Part shown: piece by piece, positions 1-11,707 of the stretch
How the letters are laid out: each line of letters begins with the position of its first letter
Numbering within the stretch: position 1 is the stretch's first letter
NCBI GenBank assembly: GCA_930367215.1
Contig: OV884056.1
Coordinates: forward strand, 278,114,067-278,178,066
Reading direction: 5' to 3'
Source of the DNA: Pollenia angustigena
Taxonomy: Eukaryota; Arthropoda; Insecta; Diptera; Polleniidae
DNA: 64,000 nt
Program-made: the position numbers and the translations under genes
Notes under the pieces: model-generated
Told to the model about the DNA's origin: nothing
Databases searched by the model: none
The model's input: only the letters and a program-made list of their open reading frames with translations

Positions 1-122
1 TTGATTTTGGAATCCAAGCAAATTCCATTGCACTACAAATTTGCTAACAAATATGTACTTACGAATGGCATATATCATAATTTCTTAGCAAGTATTTGCT
101 GCGAAATAATTGATCACAAAGT

Positions 123-312
123 TTTGTGACGCACGCTACAAAGGTTGAAGTGCATTTACCTTATTTTTAGCGAATTTGGCATGATAAGTTATACAAAATC
201 TAATTCCTAAAAGAAAGATGACTATAAGATAATTCTAAACGTACTTATTCGCAGCCAAAAAATTTTGTGATTTTTTGACAAAAGCCGTGAACCCTTTGTG
301 ACGCACGCTACA
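123..312 (+). repeat. 18-bp direct repeat pair
   Basis: The 18-mer tttgtgacgcacgctaca occurs exactly at 123-140 and 295-312. It is GC-richer than its surroundings. No ORF or terminal repeat accompanies it. It may be a remnant of a tandem or mobile unit. The rest of 1-650 is AT-rich with nothing recognisable. Confidence 0.6.
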
Positions 313-654
313 GTTTTTCCAGTTGTATTTTATTATTATATTTTATTTATTTTAACAAAACAAATTATATTTTTATGAATTGCATTTCGTAAACTAATTT
401 CCTAACTAATGAATTTCAACTTTTTTTTAACGAAATTTATATTTTGATAAGTCTGCTGTAAGTGCTACTTTAAGCACAAAAATCACCTAAAATAATGCTA
501 AATTCACGTATAACATTAAGAAATAAGCAGTGGGGTACGATTTGGTAAAAATTATTGCATTAATGATCATTGAAATACATATTTTTTAATATAAAAATTA
601 AATTATACATCTAGTCTTATATTCCATTAAAAAAAATGCATTTGAAAAAATTTT

Positions 655-2262
655 GGTTGGTGGACTGTTTCTGGGATTTGCCCATATGGTAAATTATGGG
701 TCGATCTTTAAAAAATTTAATTGCATGATTTTAAGCCATATAAAAATTGTGCAAAATCTTATAGCAAGCCGTGTATTCCGCTACAATGTATGTCAGTTTT
801 TGTAATAAAATTATACATTTTTGAGTGTATTGGTTTCACAACTAGATTCATAACTCTTAGCCTTCTGAACAGATTTTGCTGGAATTGCAATCGCAAACTG
901 CTTATCTAGAACCAGGGTTTAAAAAACCGCAGTCGAAATCAAAAACTGTCGAACAAGAAACGAAAATTTGTTTACAACTTTACGGTTTTTGCGTTGGTTT
1001 GTTAACGACGGTTTGCATTTAATGAATCAGACGTAAAAGCAACAGGTTTTTTTTGCCAATGGCAAATTATGAAGAGGAAAAAATTGCAGTTTTTCTTCTT
1101 TGACTGCAGTTTTTAAACGCTGCCAAGAACCTATTTGACACCAATATTGTTCTTTTCTTTTGCCTCTTTGGATATTGAGCGTGTTTTCAACAGACGGACA
1201 GACATGCACAGAAAAAATTATTGCCGAATTATTTTCAAACAAACGCTTGTTTGAAAATTTTTTTAATTTCTACAAATTTTTTTACTGATTCAATTAATAT
1301 TTTTGTTTGATTTTTATTTAACCAACAATAATGTGGACAACTATTCAAAAATATAATATACGCGTTATTGGTTTCAAGTTTTCATAATTTTGTATAAAAT
1401 ATTTAACGCTTTTTAATGTTGTCGTCTTTATGGGAAATATAAGAACTACAACAAAAAACACATACAGTCTATTTTTGGACGCTTTAAAAAAGTGCAACAA
1501 TAAGAATGATGATAAAATGGCATGACGAGGTGTAGTAAAACAAAAACATAGCATGTAAAAAAAGTTTCACTTTTTTTAAACAACAGAAATAACAACAACA
1601 TCATAAGAAACAAAATACATTTTTGGTTGGTTTCAAAGTTGGTAAAAAAAACAAAATCCCGTATTAAATTTTTTCAAACTGTTTACTTAAATACCTACAT
1701 CAAAACGGTCTGCCGCCGTTTTTGGTTACATTTCTTCTTCATTAGCAAATAAAAGGATACAGTAACAGTGAGTGATGAAGAAAAACATTGTGTGTATAAA
1801 TAAGGCTTCGTTCAAAAATTATTCCAACAAAAAATGTGTCTCAAAGCCAGCCGTCCGCTCTGCTCTGCTTCATCTTCTCCAACAGTGCTTGCTTGTGTGC
1901 GCGCCATTGCTTGTGCAAAAACTTTTTTGTTTGATTCAGCAAAATTATTTGTTTGAAATTTATATGAAGTTCAGTAAACTTTTTGTTTGATTCAGTTAAA
2001 TTACTTGTTTGAAAAAATCGGTGTTTTTTCAATAAACAAAATGCAAATAAATTGTTTGAATATGCGAATTTGTTTGTAGTACCTATTTCAGACAAAAAAT
2101 TTTTTGGTTCTACAAATTTTTTGTTTAAATTGGAAAAATAATTTTTTCTGTGTGGTTATATAAATTTATATTAATCAAGGCCCAGAATATATTTACTTTA
2201 TAATGGGGTCTTAGAGGAATATTGCAAATCATTCATCACTAGAGGTTGAGGGCATAAAAAGT
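655..2262 (-). mobile_element. Degenerate INE-1-like repeat, interrupted
   Basis: Diverged copy of the INE-like family seen six more times here. 657-906 matches the segment running from the 'ccatatggtaaattatggg' unit to 'ttttgctggaattgcaatc'. 1178-1206 matches 'gagcgtgttttcaacagacg' plus the gacagac tract. 2153-2262 matches the 'cccagaatatatttacttta' end. The break between the last two parts is a separate TIR element at 1207-2152. No coding capacity. The minus orientation assumes the TATACCC end is 5', as in Drosophila INE-1. Confidence 0.6.
1207..2152. mobile_element. TA-class TIR element, CACAG family copy 1
   Basis: Starts cacagaaaaaattattg and ends with the complement aataattttttctgtg, flanked by TG on both sides. 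A second copy at 47185-48201 is similar throughout, including the unusually GC-rich block near 1850-1905. Inserted in the INE-like relic at 655-2262, whose sequence resumes on both sides. Many AAACAAA/TTTGTTT stretches; reading frames inside are low-complexity and look like chance. No transposase seen, so non-autonomous. Superfamily unassigned; TA-like target suggests Tc1/mariner, not proven. Confidence 0.75.
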
Positions 2263-2504
2263 ATATTTCAATATTTCATTGATAAAATTTTAAATTCAAA
2301 ATGAAACAGGCGGCTGCTCTCCATTGCTCTGTGAAAGAGTATGGTACCAAATCTTGTGATTGGTGCTCTTTAATGTGTTTGCGATTTTTTCTTTCGCACC
2401 TTTTTATTTTGATTTTCTTTCATATGATTTACATATTTCATTTAAATTTTAAAATTTCAAATTTATTTTACATATTTTGAAATTTCATTACTTTCAATCA
2501 ATTC

Positions 2505-2729
2505 CAAGGCGAATTTATTACAGGTGGTCTTAAAAGCCCTGCTGATATTAGCTAAAATCACTGTTAGATGTCAAAATTTTGTATATTCTCTTTTATTATC
2601 TTTGTTTCTGTTTTGTTTTATTTCTGTTTTTGACATTGTACAATGATTTTACAAAAACAAATTGCTTGTGGTTTTTGTAGGAGTTGTACTTGTTGTAGTA
2701 CCGAGATTACCTGGGATGAATTCGCCTTG
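2505..2729. mobile_element. MITE with 8-bp TSD, CAAGGCG family copy 1
   Basis: 225 bp. Ends are caaggcgaattt and the complement of caaggcgaattcat. The 8-bp target duplication atcaattc is perfect at 2497-2504 and 2730-2737. An 8-bp TSD is typical of hAT elements (also P elements). Further copies with perfect 8-bp TSDs are at 8547-8743 and 49401-49851. No transposase. Neighbouring DNA is AT-rich without recognisable genes. Confidence 0.85.
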
Positions 2730-2737
2730 ATCAATTC

Positions 2738-3781
2738 AATTTTTATTACCAGTGTTGCTGTATTTTCAAAAAATTTTGCGAAGGCGATAGAGAGTTACAA
2801 AAAGTGCCATTTAGCTTTCGTATCGAAATTGAATACGTAGCACAATAGAGAGTGGACTCCTAGAATTAAAAGCATTTTTGTTTTTCATAATATTATTATG
2901 AAATAGCAAGACTTATTTTCAAACCAGATCTTTTAAGTCCAAGCAGGAAAATTTTGATCACAAGTCGATGAAAATTATATTTTCTTTATAGAATTTAAGA
3001 ATTTTAAAATATATTTATAAGACTATCAAATCAAACAAGATAAAATCTACTTCAATTTCAAACTTTCATCTCCATCGTTTCTATTTTCAGAAAACGAAAA
3101 CAATCTTATTTTATTACATCTTACAAACAATTGCTAAATAAACAAAAATAACCTTTCAGAAAAGCAGCACCTTGGCATTGTACTCATAACATTTTTATAG
3201 TTTTCATTACAATTTTGACTTTCAACAATATTTCTTTCTGCCCTTTTTCATAAAAATATTTTCACTCAATACCAATAATTCGAAATAGTTTATTTGTTTT
3301 GCTTAATCACCTTTTTCTTGGCAATAAAAGTTATTGTTTGTTTATTTCATTTTGTTACACAATTAACATTAAATCACGTTTTTTTTTTCTTCATATTTTA
3401 CCAAAAGTCTGCCGCCTACAACAACAACACCACCCTTAACCAACATCATCATCATTATTTGTATTTTCCTTCCTCAATTCTAAAACAGTTTGCGATTAGA
3501 TTTTTTACTCCGCTTTAACGGAACAGCAATAAAAAGTTTGTCAAATAGTTAAGGGCATTTTATTGAAGGGAAGAATGTGGTTGCGGGGGAGAATAAAGAA
3601 GTAAATAGAATTATTATTGATATTTTTATAGCATAAATAGTGAAAACCGAAGGGAAAAAACGACAAATAGAGTAGAAAGGGACTAAAAACAATATAAGAA
3701 ATAAATTCGTTTAATAAAAAAATTCAATATCAAGGCAAATAAGTATGAAGTTGAGCTTTGAGATTACCAACTATTTTGTTA
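2738..3781. other. AT-rich stretch, nothing recognised
   Basis: No gene, RNA gene or mobile element is recognisable here. Short frames are Phe/Lys/Asn-rich and unlike coding sequence. Confidence 0.5.
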
Positions 3782-4030
3782 TTACCCAACAAACACGGAG
3801 GTTTGATTTCAAATTGAAAATGATTTGAAATAAAACGTTTTCTCAAACGACAAACGCTTGATAATAATTTGAAAATCTCTTAAAAAATAGCACTCTCAAA
3901 AAAAGGGGAAATTATTATCAAATTGAAAAATTCCTTTATTTTCAACTTGCTTTCAAACGTAATTCTCAAATGTTTTTCCAATGTGGATTATCATACAATG
4001 TTAAACATAAATAAAAATATTTTATTCAAC

Positions 4031-4159
4031 ATTTTTCATTTTTCGAAATTATTCTATGAGCTAAATTTCAGTTATGAAGGAATAGAACTATTACAAAAAA
4101 GCTTTATAAAATACATAACTGAAATTTAGCTCATAGAATAAATTCGAAAAATGAAAAAT
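4031..4159. repeat. 46-bp-arm inverted repeat (hairpin)
   Basis: Arms 4031-4076 and 4114-4159 are complementary over 46 positions with one mismatch, separated by a 37-base loop. Lies within the larger TIR element. Arms this well matched suggest a recent duplication-inversion or a foldback insertion. RNA from either strand would form a near-perfect stem. Confidence 0.85.
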
Positions 4160-4471
4160 TTTGAATATAATATAAAGTTACCTTCCGAAAGAAATAATTC
4201 CCAGTTTCTATTTGTAAAAATATTTAATTTTTTAATTTAAATTCATTATTTATTCAAATAAATTGTGAGATAAACATTCGGCAACATAGCTAAACGATGA
4301 AATAATCTTCTTTCCGTCCTCCTTTTCTTGCAATGACGAAATACAACAAACTTGTAATTTCTTCACTTTCCCGTTTTATTTTTTTGGATTCGTATTCTTT
4401 ATCATTGCAATTACTCACAAAAAATTTTATTTTTCATAAGAAATAAATTGTTCACTTGTAAAACACATTAA

Positions 4472-4665
4472 AAGGGTCTGTACACGGTCAAACTGCTTGT
4501 CATGCAGGCGTATTCACTTGTGTACGTGTGCTGGACGTAATATTCGACGTTATATCTAAATTTTTTAAATTTCCATCCAGCATCGTCGGTGTCACATATA
4601 CAAACACATTTTCACTTATACTACCATAGCGCTTGATAAGAAATGCTTGACCATGTATAGACCCC
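4472..4665. mobile_element. TTAA-flanked MITE (piggyBac-like)
   Basis: Ends aagggtctgtacacggtcaa and the complement of ggggtctatacatggtcaag, flanked by ttaa at 4468-4471 and 4666-4669. 194 bp. A TTAA target is the hallmark of piggyBac-type transposition, so the class call follows from the TSD alone. Nested in the 3782-4923 element. Confidence 0.7.
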
Positions 4666-4923
4666 TTAACCACGAAGCTAAAATTTTATTTTAATCGCAA
4701 TTTTTAATGTTTACATTTACTTTTCGCTTTATAATTTAACATTTAATACGAATTTGACATCAAATTGATAAAACATTTGATGTCAAATGCTTATTTTCAA
4801 ATCATTGTCAATTTGAATTTAAATGTTAAAATCAAAAAATTGAAAGGCCTTTGAGAATTGTGTTTGATGTCAAATGATAAAGTCATTTCATATCAAAGGT
4901 TTGACTTCGCGTTTGTTGGGTAA

Positions 4924-6124
4924 GTTGTGTATATATGTACATATGTATTTATATGTTTTTGTTGGATGTGCTTTACAAAATGTTTTCCCGTTAAAATTCC
5001 TTCGCATAAATTTGGACACAGGAATGCAGGCACATTTTCATACAAACAGGCTTGTAAATGATTATGTGTTTGTGTGATTATAAGCCTGAATACTAAGAGA
5101 AACAGTTTGTAGTTGGTATTGAATATTGAAACAGGTTTTCCCAAAAGGCACTCCCAATTTACACCAATTCCGATTGATTTCGAAAAAAGAGTAACAGTTT
5201 TAACAGTAACAGTTTACGAACTGTCGTCCGGGCTTAACACCTCCTTGAGTATATGAAAACCGGGGTTGGACAACCAACTTTTGTTATCAAGGCCTAGACT
5301 TAGTTACCAAAATTTCTTTCAAGTATATAAAAAGTTGTGACCAAATAATGTGGCAAAAACTTGCGATTGTTAATGATTTTAATATTCCGATACTTGAAAA
5401 ATAAAAACTGGCTGAAATGGTAACATTGAATATAAAAGACAATTGATATTACCAGAACCATTGTGTGAAAGCTTAAGTTAGACCGACTTAATCAGAAAAC
5501 TGCAAAAATCACAAATTTGGTTGATTTATTCATACGCTTAAATTTACATAAATTCTATGCCTGCAACTCAAAGTTCAACGTTGATTAATATTGACATCGT
5601 TTCGTATTCATTTTTTTCGCATGTGTGAATTTCATGATTGAACGTGCTTTGTTTGCATCATTGATTCGCACGCCATAAGACAATTGCTCAAAACCATCTC
5701 ACACCAGTACCCATGTTCTGTAACTTTAGTGAGAACTTCTCGCATCGAAAAGATGTGAAACAAAATATTCCATCGTTTCTCGAAAAGTGCGAAAAAAGTG
5801 TGTCTGTAACTCATGTCGAAAACTATCAAAAAAGATTACGTCGTTACGTTATAAATGTCATAATATTCTTCTCGAAGCCGATGTGACATTGCTGTCGTTG
5901 AGAATGCCAGTCACACATTTCGTTGACAGCGACTAAAATTTACTGAAATTTAAAATTTTTCAACGACGTACAGAGGGGCGAAACCCATCAAAAGTGGCGA
6001 TTAATACAAAAGATGAACTTTAACTTTCAAAAGCGTATTCGGTACCATATGAAAGAAGATAAAATTCTACATCACTGCAAAACTAAAAGTTCTAAGTTGT
6101 TTACGTTATTTGCAGTGTGTGGTC
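4924..6124. other. Intergenic stretch, nothing recognised
   Basis: No gene or element identified. There is a short run of 'taacagt' repeats near 5190-5215. Short frames lack recognisable domains. Confidence 0.45.
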
Positions 6125-6545
6125 AAAGTTCATGAAAAAAAATGTACTTTGGACTTCAAGAAGAATTCTTGACAAAAGAACGAAAAACAGAAGTAAGGAA
6201 AAAACATATAAAATCAATTAAAATGGATAATCATTCAAAAAAGCAAATTTCGATCTACCAAAGGTTAAAGTACAATTTGGTTTATGGATTGATGTTTGAC
6301 TATTGGCGTCAGCAGTCGTCGATGGCTGCGAGTGTAAGATGGCAAATTCCTCTGAGGAGATCGAGTGGTTACAATCGAAACATGTCGCGGTAACCTGCCG
6401 GCCAGGGTTCGAGCCCGGCTACAGTCAAGAAGGAAAAATTGTCAAAACAACAATTTTAATTAATTTTCATGTTGTATTCCTTTCTTCATAATAATTTAAT
6501 GAAATTTAAATTTGATGAACTTAAGCTTAATTAAAAAATATTATT
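6125..6545 (+). repeat. tRNA-derived SINE copy
   Basis: Contains a pol III-type A box (gatcgagtggtt, 6359-6370) and B box (ggttcgagccc, 6406-6416) 47 bases apart. A D-arm-like stem tcga...tcga surrounds gtggttacaa, as in a type-II (Ser/Leu-like) tRNA. There is no convincing anticodon or acceptor stem, so this is a tRNA-related SINE head. The same body, from 'atgtactttggacttcaaga' to the 'atgaacttaagcttaatta' tail, recurs twice in inverted orientation at 50.3-51.4 kb, showing it is a mobile family. Confidence 0.7.
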
Positions 6546-7301
6546 TATTTATATAAGAAAATGTTTAATACAACTGTACATTTCTTCTTTTTATGTACAT
6601 ATATCACTCCAATTTGTAAAATAAGATTGAAAAAATTAGTTCTAACTAAGTTTACCAGTTGTACTTAAATCAAGTTTTAAAATAAAAATTATTTTTAGTT
6701 TTTTCTATAATTAAGTGTCCTCTTCTCACTTTGTCTTTCATGAACATAATGCAAATAATAAACTTTATTTTTATAACCGTAAAGAAAACTTTTCTTATAA
6801 AAAAAAACTTTTAATTTAAAGCAAACTGTGTAGCGGTAAAACAAAAAGTTATTAAAACTACTTTAACATTTAATTATTTTTTGATTTCCTTTCGAGAAAC
6901 ATAAACAGTGGATTTTGTTATAGCCGGACGCCGATGGGAACATTACAATATGTCCGGACAAAAGAGAAGTCCTCTCGAAAAACTCAATGATTCTTAAAAG
7001 AACGCTGGCGAATAGGGGTATCAGCTATGGCGATTTCTCGCCAAAAGTGGCAATTTTTTAACCAATTTGACGGTTTTTGCGTTTTTTAACTTGGCGATAT
7101 TTAGAATGGTGGGCGATATGGGAAACGCTTTATTCAAAGTTAGGAAGTAAAGTTTTTTTTCTTGTTTTCTTTTTTTCAAATTTTTATCGTTTTTTGAAAC
7201 TTTTCTATTTGCAATATCTTGTGAACTATCATTAACTATTATTGTGTACATAGATGATTAGCTTTGCAGAGAGTAATTTAATCGGGGAAAAAAGTATATG
7301 A
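6546..7301. other. AT-rich stretch, nothing recognised
   Basis: No gene or well-bounded element. 6920-7000 and 7020-7090 are slightly GC-richer (the latter with repeated 'ggcgat') but carry no long frame. Confidence 0.4.
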
Positions 7302-8095
7302 GTGACAATTAGAGTTTTTTTTCCCGGAGTTTTTCGATTCCCGGGAAAGCGGGAAATTTTTTTGAATTTCCCGGGATCCCGGGATCCCGCTCCATATAAA
7401 TAATACACAGTAAAATAAATAAAAGAAATCCTTAAATACTACAAAATTAAATGAAGATTAAAAGAGGAACTCGAATTATTATTACCTTACGGTTTTATAT
7501 GTAAATTCCGTATTATTATTATGCTCTAGATACAAGATAAAAAATTAAGATAAACATAACAATTTAATTCATAAAACAATAATAAAAACAAACACAAATT
7601 GAGGTACTCAAGATATGAGATCAAAAAGTTAATTCATAAAATAGATAAAATATTTTAAATAAATATATTAACATTTTTTAACGGCTTAGGAAATAACTTT
7701 CTGACACTTAGTAAGTCGTCAAAAAGTATATTGATTATTTTATTTACTAATTACCATGTTTCCGAAAAATTTCGTTCATTTTTTTTACCGAGGTTGGATA
7801 AATAGTTAAAATTGCACCGTTGAAGAAGTCTTTTGATTCACAATAAGAAGCATTTTTTTTTAATAAACAACGTCTATATCAGTCAAATGTATGTCAAGGT
7901 TCATGCAAAAAATAGCATCAACATCTTACAAACCTTTTCATTTCATTAGGTCTATCTGTAATCTTTAGGACAATGTGTTTTTCAAATTGTATGTTGTAGT
8001 ATCTTACACGAGTTTCTAAATTTTTTTTTATTTCGGTTTCCCCGCACTTCAAGGGTATATAAACCAACACAAATTTAAGAAAAATTGTGTTTATC

Positions 8096-8336
8096 ACCTA
8101 ATAAACATATCGCTCCTTCATTGCAACATAGTCATATCTCAAAAAATCAAAAATTGTAAGTAATGTAAGCAAAGTGTTCCTTCATGCCTTCTCGTATTTT
8201 ATCTCAAACTGAACCGAAGTTATACCAAAATATATCTTTAAATCGGTACATTTTGAAAACTTTAATCGCATTTTGCCAAATTCATTTGTTTTTGTAGATA
8301 TGACTATGTTACAATAAAGGAGCTATATTTTTAGGT
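8096..8336. mobile_element. MITE with long TIRs, nested
   Basis: Left arm acctaataaacatatcgctc and right arm complement acctaaaaatatagctcctt stay similar for about 43 bp, including 'aacatagtcatatct'. The flanks share atc. 241 bp, no coding frame, inside the 7310-8922 element. Superfamily unassigned. Confidence 0.65.
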
Positions 8337-8546
8337 ATCTGCTATTTTAAAGACTTGTCCATGGACAATTAAACTTTACTACCTGCATCTTATTTTGAAT
8401 TAATGTTCTTTATTAACTTTTCACTTCACTAAATTTATTAATTATCAACTGTTGCACTGCCTATTCTGTTTTAAGTAGATTTATTGCATCAGGAGACATT
8501 GATTTACGTATGTACTCACTTCTTGTAATTGATCTAATCGACAACC

Positions 8547-8743
8547 CAAGGCGAATTGATTAGAAGGTGGGGTCAGGTCAACATGTGGTGTTTTTTTCGG
8601 TGGTCGAGTTGTCAAAGTTTGTATACAAACTAGTTTTTTATGTAACCAAACCGGTTTTTTTTTACTAGCAATATTTTTGACAACCCGACCACAGAAGCAT
8701 TGTAGTTGTAGAGTTGACCTCACCTTCTAGTCAATTCGCCTTG
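8547..8743. mobile_element. MITE with 8-bp TSD, CAAGGCG family copy 2
   Basis: 197 bp, caaggcgaattgattagaag ... complement caaggcgaattgactagaag, with perfect TSD cgacaacc at 8539-8546 and 8744-8751. TIRs extend imperfectly (aaggtg(g)ggtca). Nested within the hAT-like element at 7310-8922, so it inserted later. Confidence 0.88.
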
Positions 8744-8930
8744 CGACAACCCATCCACAGATGATTATTTTAAGAGAATAAAAAACTAAATTTCAAAGTA
8801 TAAATAGCTGTTTTTTTAAACTATGAGGAATTTTTTATTTCCCGGGATCCCGCATGAAAAATCCCGGGAAAGCGGGAAATATAATAATTGAAATTCCCGG
8901 GAATTCCCGGGAAAAAACCCTTGTGACAAT

Positions 8931-9975
8931 ACGAAGATGATAGATTGAAAATTGTTCCAGATAAAAAACATTAACGGGTTGACTTTGTGAATTCCTTTAC
9001 TTTGCCTTGAGAAATTTTTAATATAAGTAAAAACTAATTTTTGAAATTTTAAAAATTGTATAAAAATATTTTAAAGTTTTTTTAAGCTTTGTTTACAATG
9101 AAAGCAACCATTTCGCTTTTTCTTCCATCTTATTTCTTCCTAAAGAATTTCATATACTTTTTAAAAACTTGAGTCACCTTCTACTTCAACAACAATATGT
9201 TTGACATTGTTTATGACGTTTAAAATAATTTTTTTTAGTTTTGAAAGATAATTTTTACAAAATGTTCAAACAAATAATAATAAATACGTAATATTGTTCT
9301 GGGCAAAACTTACAAACAGTTTCTTTATTTAAAATGTGTGTGGTCGTGAAAGAAATTGTTGCTCTATTAAGAATACCTGTGAAAATGTTGCTGCCTATTG
9401 TGAACGAAGCTTAAAAGGAAAAAAAGGCGTGTATGTTTTCCTTAATTATAATTTTTTTGCAAAGTTTCTAATAATTTTGGAATTAAATATATGTAAATAA
9501 AACAACAAAACTAAATTTAAATACTTTTGGCGATTTTTTTGTAAATATGTGACGATTTTTGACTTAAATATTATACAAGCTTTTTTGTGTAATCAAAATT
9601 TAAGCTTAAGGAAGGTTTCCGTAGTGGGAGATTACACTGTAAACGTCAAGTTCAACATAAAGATTTTGCTTTCCTATCAATTCGACTTAGGTTGTTTGTT
9701 ATGTAGCTTTAACTTCTTCCTCATTTAAGTTAATTCATGAAGTCAGGTTAATTATTCAAACAACTGAAACACATACAAACATGTGAAAACATACCAATTA
9801 ACGGAAATACTACACACACTAACATATATTTGAGAGTTAAGCGAAATATTTAACTTTTGCTTTCTCTCTCTATATCACTCTCTCTATCTCTCTCGCTCTC
9901 TTTAAGGAAACAGGAAATGTTTATATTTTCAAACGTACAAGTACATTAATAAAACGTTTAAGAAAACTTTAGTAT
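8931..9975. other. AT-rich stretch with CT microsatellite
   Basis: 9859-9902 is a CT-rich microsatellite ((ct)n with interruptions). 8980-9020 weakly resembles one arm of the hairpin at 11708-11819. No gene recognised. Confidence 0.5.
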
Positions 9976-10360
9976 CCCAGCGGAAAATATTGAAAGGAAC
10001 GCAAGTGGCAGGCCTTGTTGAAGGCCTTTATACTCCTTTCTACAAGATTCGATTCATATTGTTACGAAAGTAACTTTAGTTAAGAATTATATTTAATTAT
10101 TAGTTATCTTGTATTGATTAGTTATTAGGTATCTGTTAGTTATTTTATTAGTTAAAATTGTTATTGTATAAGTTATACACACTTCTAGTGTACAAATATA
10201 TGTACAGATGTAATGTTAAAATTGTTTAGCATAAGTGTACTTCAACCCCACTGTAAATACTCGAATGTTCGTTATTGTAACGCCTAAAAGTATGCCTTAG
10301 TTTATGATGCCTAATAACTCAATTAATTCAGCCATATAGATAGTAACTATAGATGAGTAA

Positions 10361-10567
10361 CACTCAATTTACATGATAAATTTTATGACGTCCAATTTTG
10401 GACGTCATTTTTATGTTTGGTAGCAAGCGGTGTAGAGAAGAAAGAGGGGTAGAAAAATAGACATGATTTCTGTTTACTCTTCCTCTTTCTTCTCTACACC
10501 GCTTGCTACCAAACAAAAAATTACGTCTAAAATTGGACGTCATAAAATTCATCATGTAAATTGAGTG
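10361..10567. mobile_element. Palindromic MITE with TAA TSD
   Basis: 207 bp foldback. Arms of about 90 bp run inward from cactcaatttacatgat, both carrying 'tttggtagcaagcggtgtag'. TSD taa at 10358-10360 and 10568-10570, a Harbinger-type target. It sits in the U3 part of the solo LTR. A related interior (ttgttagcaagaggtgtagg) is found in the 211-bp MITE at 32153-32363. Confidence 0.8.
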
Positions 10568-10621
10568 TAAGTAGCCGTTATGCGGCGAACTTTCTAGAGC
10601 CATCTAGACGTCTGGGCTAGA

Positions 10622-10630
10622 GTATAAATA
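10622..10630 (+). promoter_or_regulatory. TATA box of the solo LTR
   Basis: gtataaata lies about 200 bp upstream of the aataaa at 10825. It is followed by a GC-richer stretch (cttgcggcggctagc) and then a pyrimidine-rich 'cattctaagttctgac' that could hold the initiator. Interpreted as the LTR promoter from position only. Confidence 0.5.
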
Positions 10631-11235
10631 CTTGCGGCGGCTAGCATAATGAGATCATTCTAAGTTCTGACTTTGTCAATAACGTATCACGCTTAGGAAA
10701 TTATAGTTGGTTGTGAATAAAAGCTATAAATTACGGTTGTTAAAGTGACTAAGGACTAAAAAAAGTTGTGTAAACTATAAGAAGTGCTTAAAGTGTTGTG
10801 ATTATTTAGTTTTATTTAAAGTGCAATAAAGAACTCGAAACGGTTTATTATAAAGGAAATAAACCGAAACGTTATCGAAAGGCAGTAGCGTAACAATATG
10901 ATATCCTGCCTTTAGAATTATGCCTTCTTGAAGGTATACATTTCGTTTTGAAAGACCTTCTAAAATATTCCGTACTCTCTTCTTTAAGAAGAAGAGAGAG
11001 GAAGTTTTTAAGTTATATGTGTATATTTTTTTTTTTTTTTTTTTGCTTAATGACCTTGGTTACTCCCTTCTTTGGGAAGGGAAAGAAATTTTTATTAAAG
11101 AAAGTGGAGAAGGGGTTGCTACCAATTACAACCTGTGCAAGAAATTAAATAAGTATGGAATGCGGCGAGGAGGGTTTGTGTCTACTAAATAAGGCCTTCT
11201 GTAAGGCCTCTTTACTCTTTCTTGTTACCGTTTGG

Positions 11236-11704
11236 ATACAGCTGTAACCACTACCACTACATATTCATTTATGTCTTTTTATATGTATGTGTATGTAACA
11301 CAAGTTTTAATATTTCCAGTTATTGTGACTTTATCTTTAAGTACACTTTATGAATTTTCTTTTCCATCATTTTCTGCTGAAAGAACACGTCTTTCTGTTT
11401 GCATATGTATTAGTGCATAAATATGTATTAAATATGTTTTACTTAAATGGGAAGTTGGTGTTACAAGAATAAAATAAATGAAATTATTGTGACCTTAAAC
11501 TTAAAAAATAAAGACTAAACGGAACACATTTTAAAGGAATAACGATTTCTTAAATAAATTTTAAACGTTGCTTAATCTTATAATTTTTTTTTTTAAATAA
11601 ATTTTGAAGTAAAATTTGAAATGTTAAGTTAAAATTGCTTGAAATATTAAATTAAAAACTTTTCTTTTAGAAAATTTAAAAATAATTAGAGAAATTTTCG
11701 AATT
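11236..11704. other. AT-rich stretch, nothing recognised
   Basis: No gene or bounded repeat. Mostly A/T homopolymer-rich sequence. Confidence 0.4.
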
Positions 11705-11707
11705 TTA

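Larger units (their letters stand above)
3782..4923. mobile_element. Non-autonomous TIR element (CCCAACAAAC ends)
   Basis: Left end ttacccaacaaacacggagg, right end complement of ttacccaacaaacgcgaagt, both running into a (a)gtttgatttcaaa-like subterminal block. About 1.14 kb. The interior holds repeated 'tttgatgtcaaat' motifs, a long hairpin (4031-4159) and a nested TTAA-flanked MITE (4472-4665). No coding frame. The TSD is not clear because the flanking tta/taa is palindromic. Superfamily unassigned. Confidence 0.65.
7310..8922. mobile_element. hAT-like non-autonomous element, CCCGGGA ends
   Basis: A perfect 8-bp TSD, gtgacaat, sits at 7302-7309 and 8923-8930. Left end tagagttttttttcccgg; right end complement aagggttttttcccgggaat. 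Subterminal blocks on both sides are built of repeated cccggga/tcccggg palindromes. The 8-bp TSD and T/C-A-G-rich tip fit hAT. No transposase frame remains in 1.6 kb. Two smaller elements are nested inside (8096-8336 and 8547-8743). Confidence 0.8.
10060..10895 (+). mobile_element. Solo LTR (Ty3/gypsy-like)
   Basis: Begins tgttacgaaagtaac and ends gcagtagcgtaaca, the TG...CA ends of an LTR, flanked by a 4-bp duplication atat (10056-10059, 10896-10899). A TATA box is at 10622-10630 and a polyadenylation-type aataaa at 10825-10830, in the order expected for U3-R-U5. No internal gag/pol region or second LTR is present, so the copy probably arose by LTR-LTR recombination. A 4-bp TSD is common in Ty3/gypsy. 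It contains a nested palindromic MITE (10361-10567). Without the MITE the LTR is about 625 bp. Confidence 0.75.
9976..11235. mobile_element. TIR repeat family (CCCAGCGG), interrupted by LTR
   Basis: Left 'cccagcggaaaatattgaaa' and right complement 'ccaaacggtaacaagaaaga' enclose repeated gaaggcc/ggccttc blocks. A second copy at 35691-36450 shares the right block ('aaataagtccttctatttgg') and the internal 'cctttctttgggaatgaaag' block. The solo LTR at 10060-10895 splits this copy. A run of 22 T near 11021-11044 is inside. No coding frame. Superfamily unknown. Confidence 0.6.

Noticed and set aside
6359..6416. Possible tRNA gene (A and B boxes)
   Set aside because: No acceptor or anticodon stem and the sequence is repeated with long flanks at 50.5 and 51.2 kb, so it is a SINE head.
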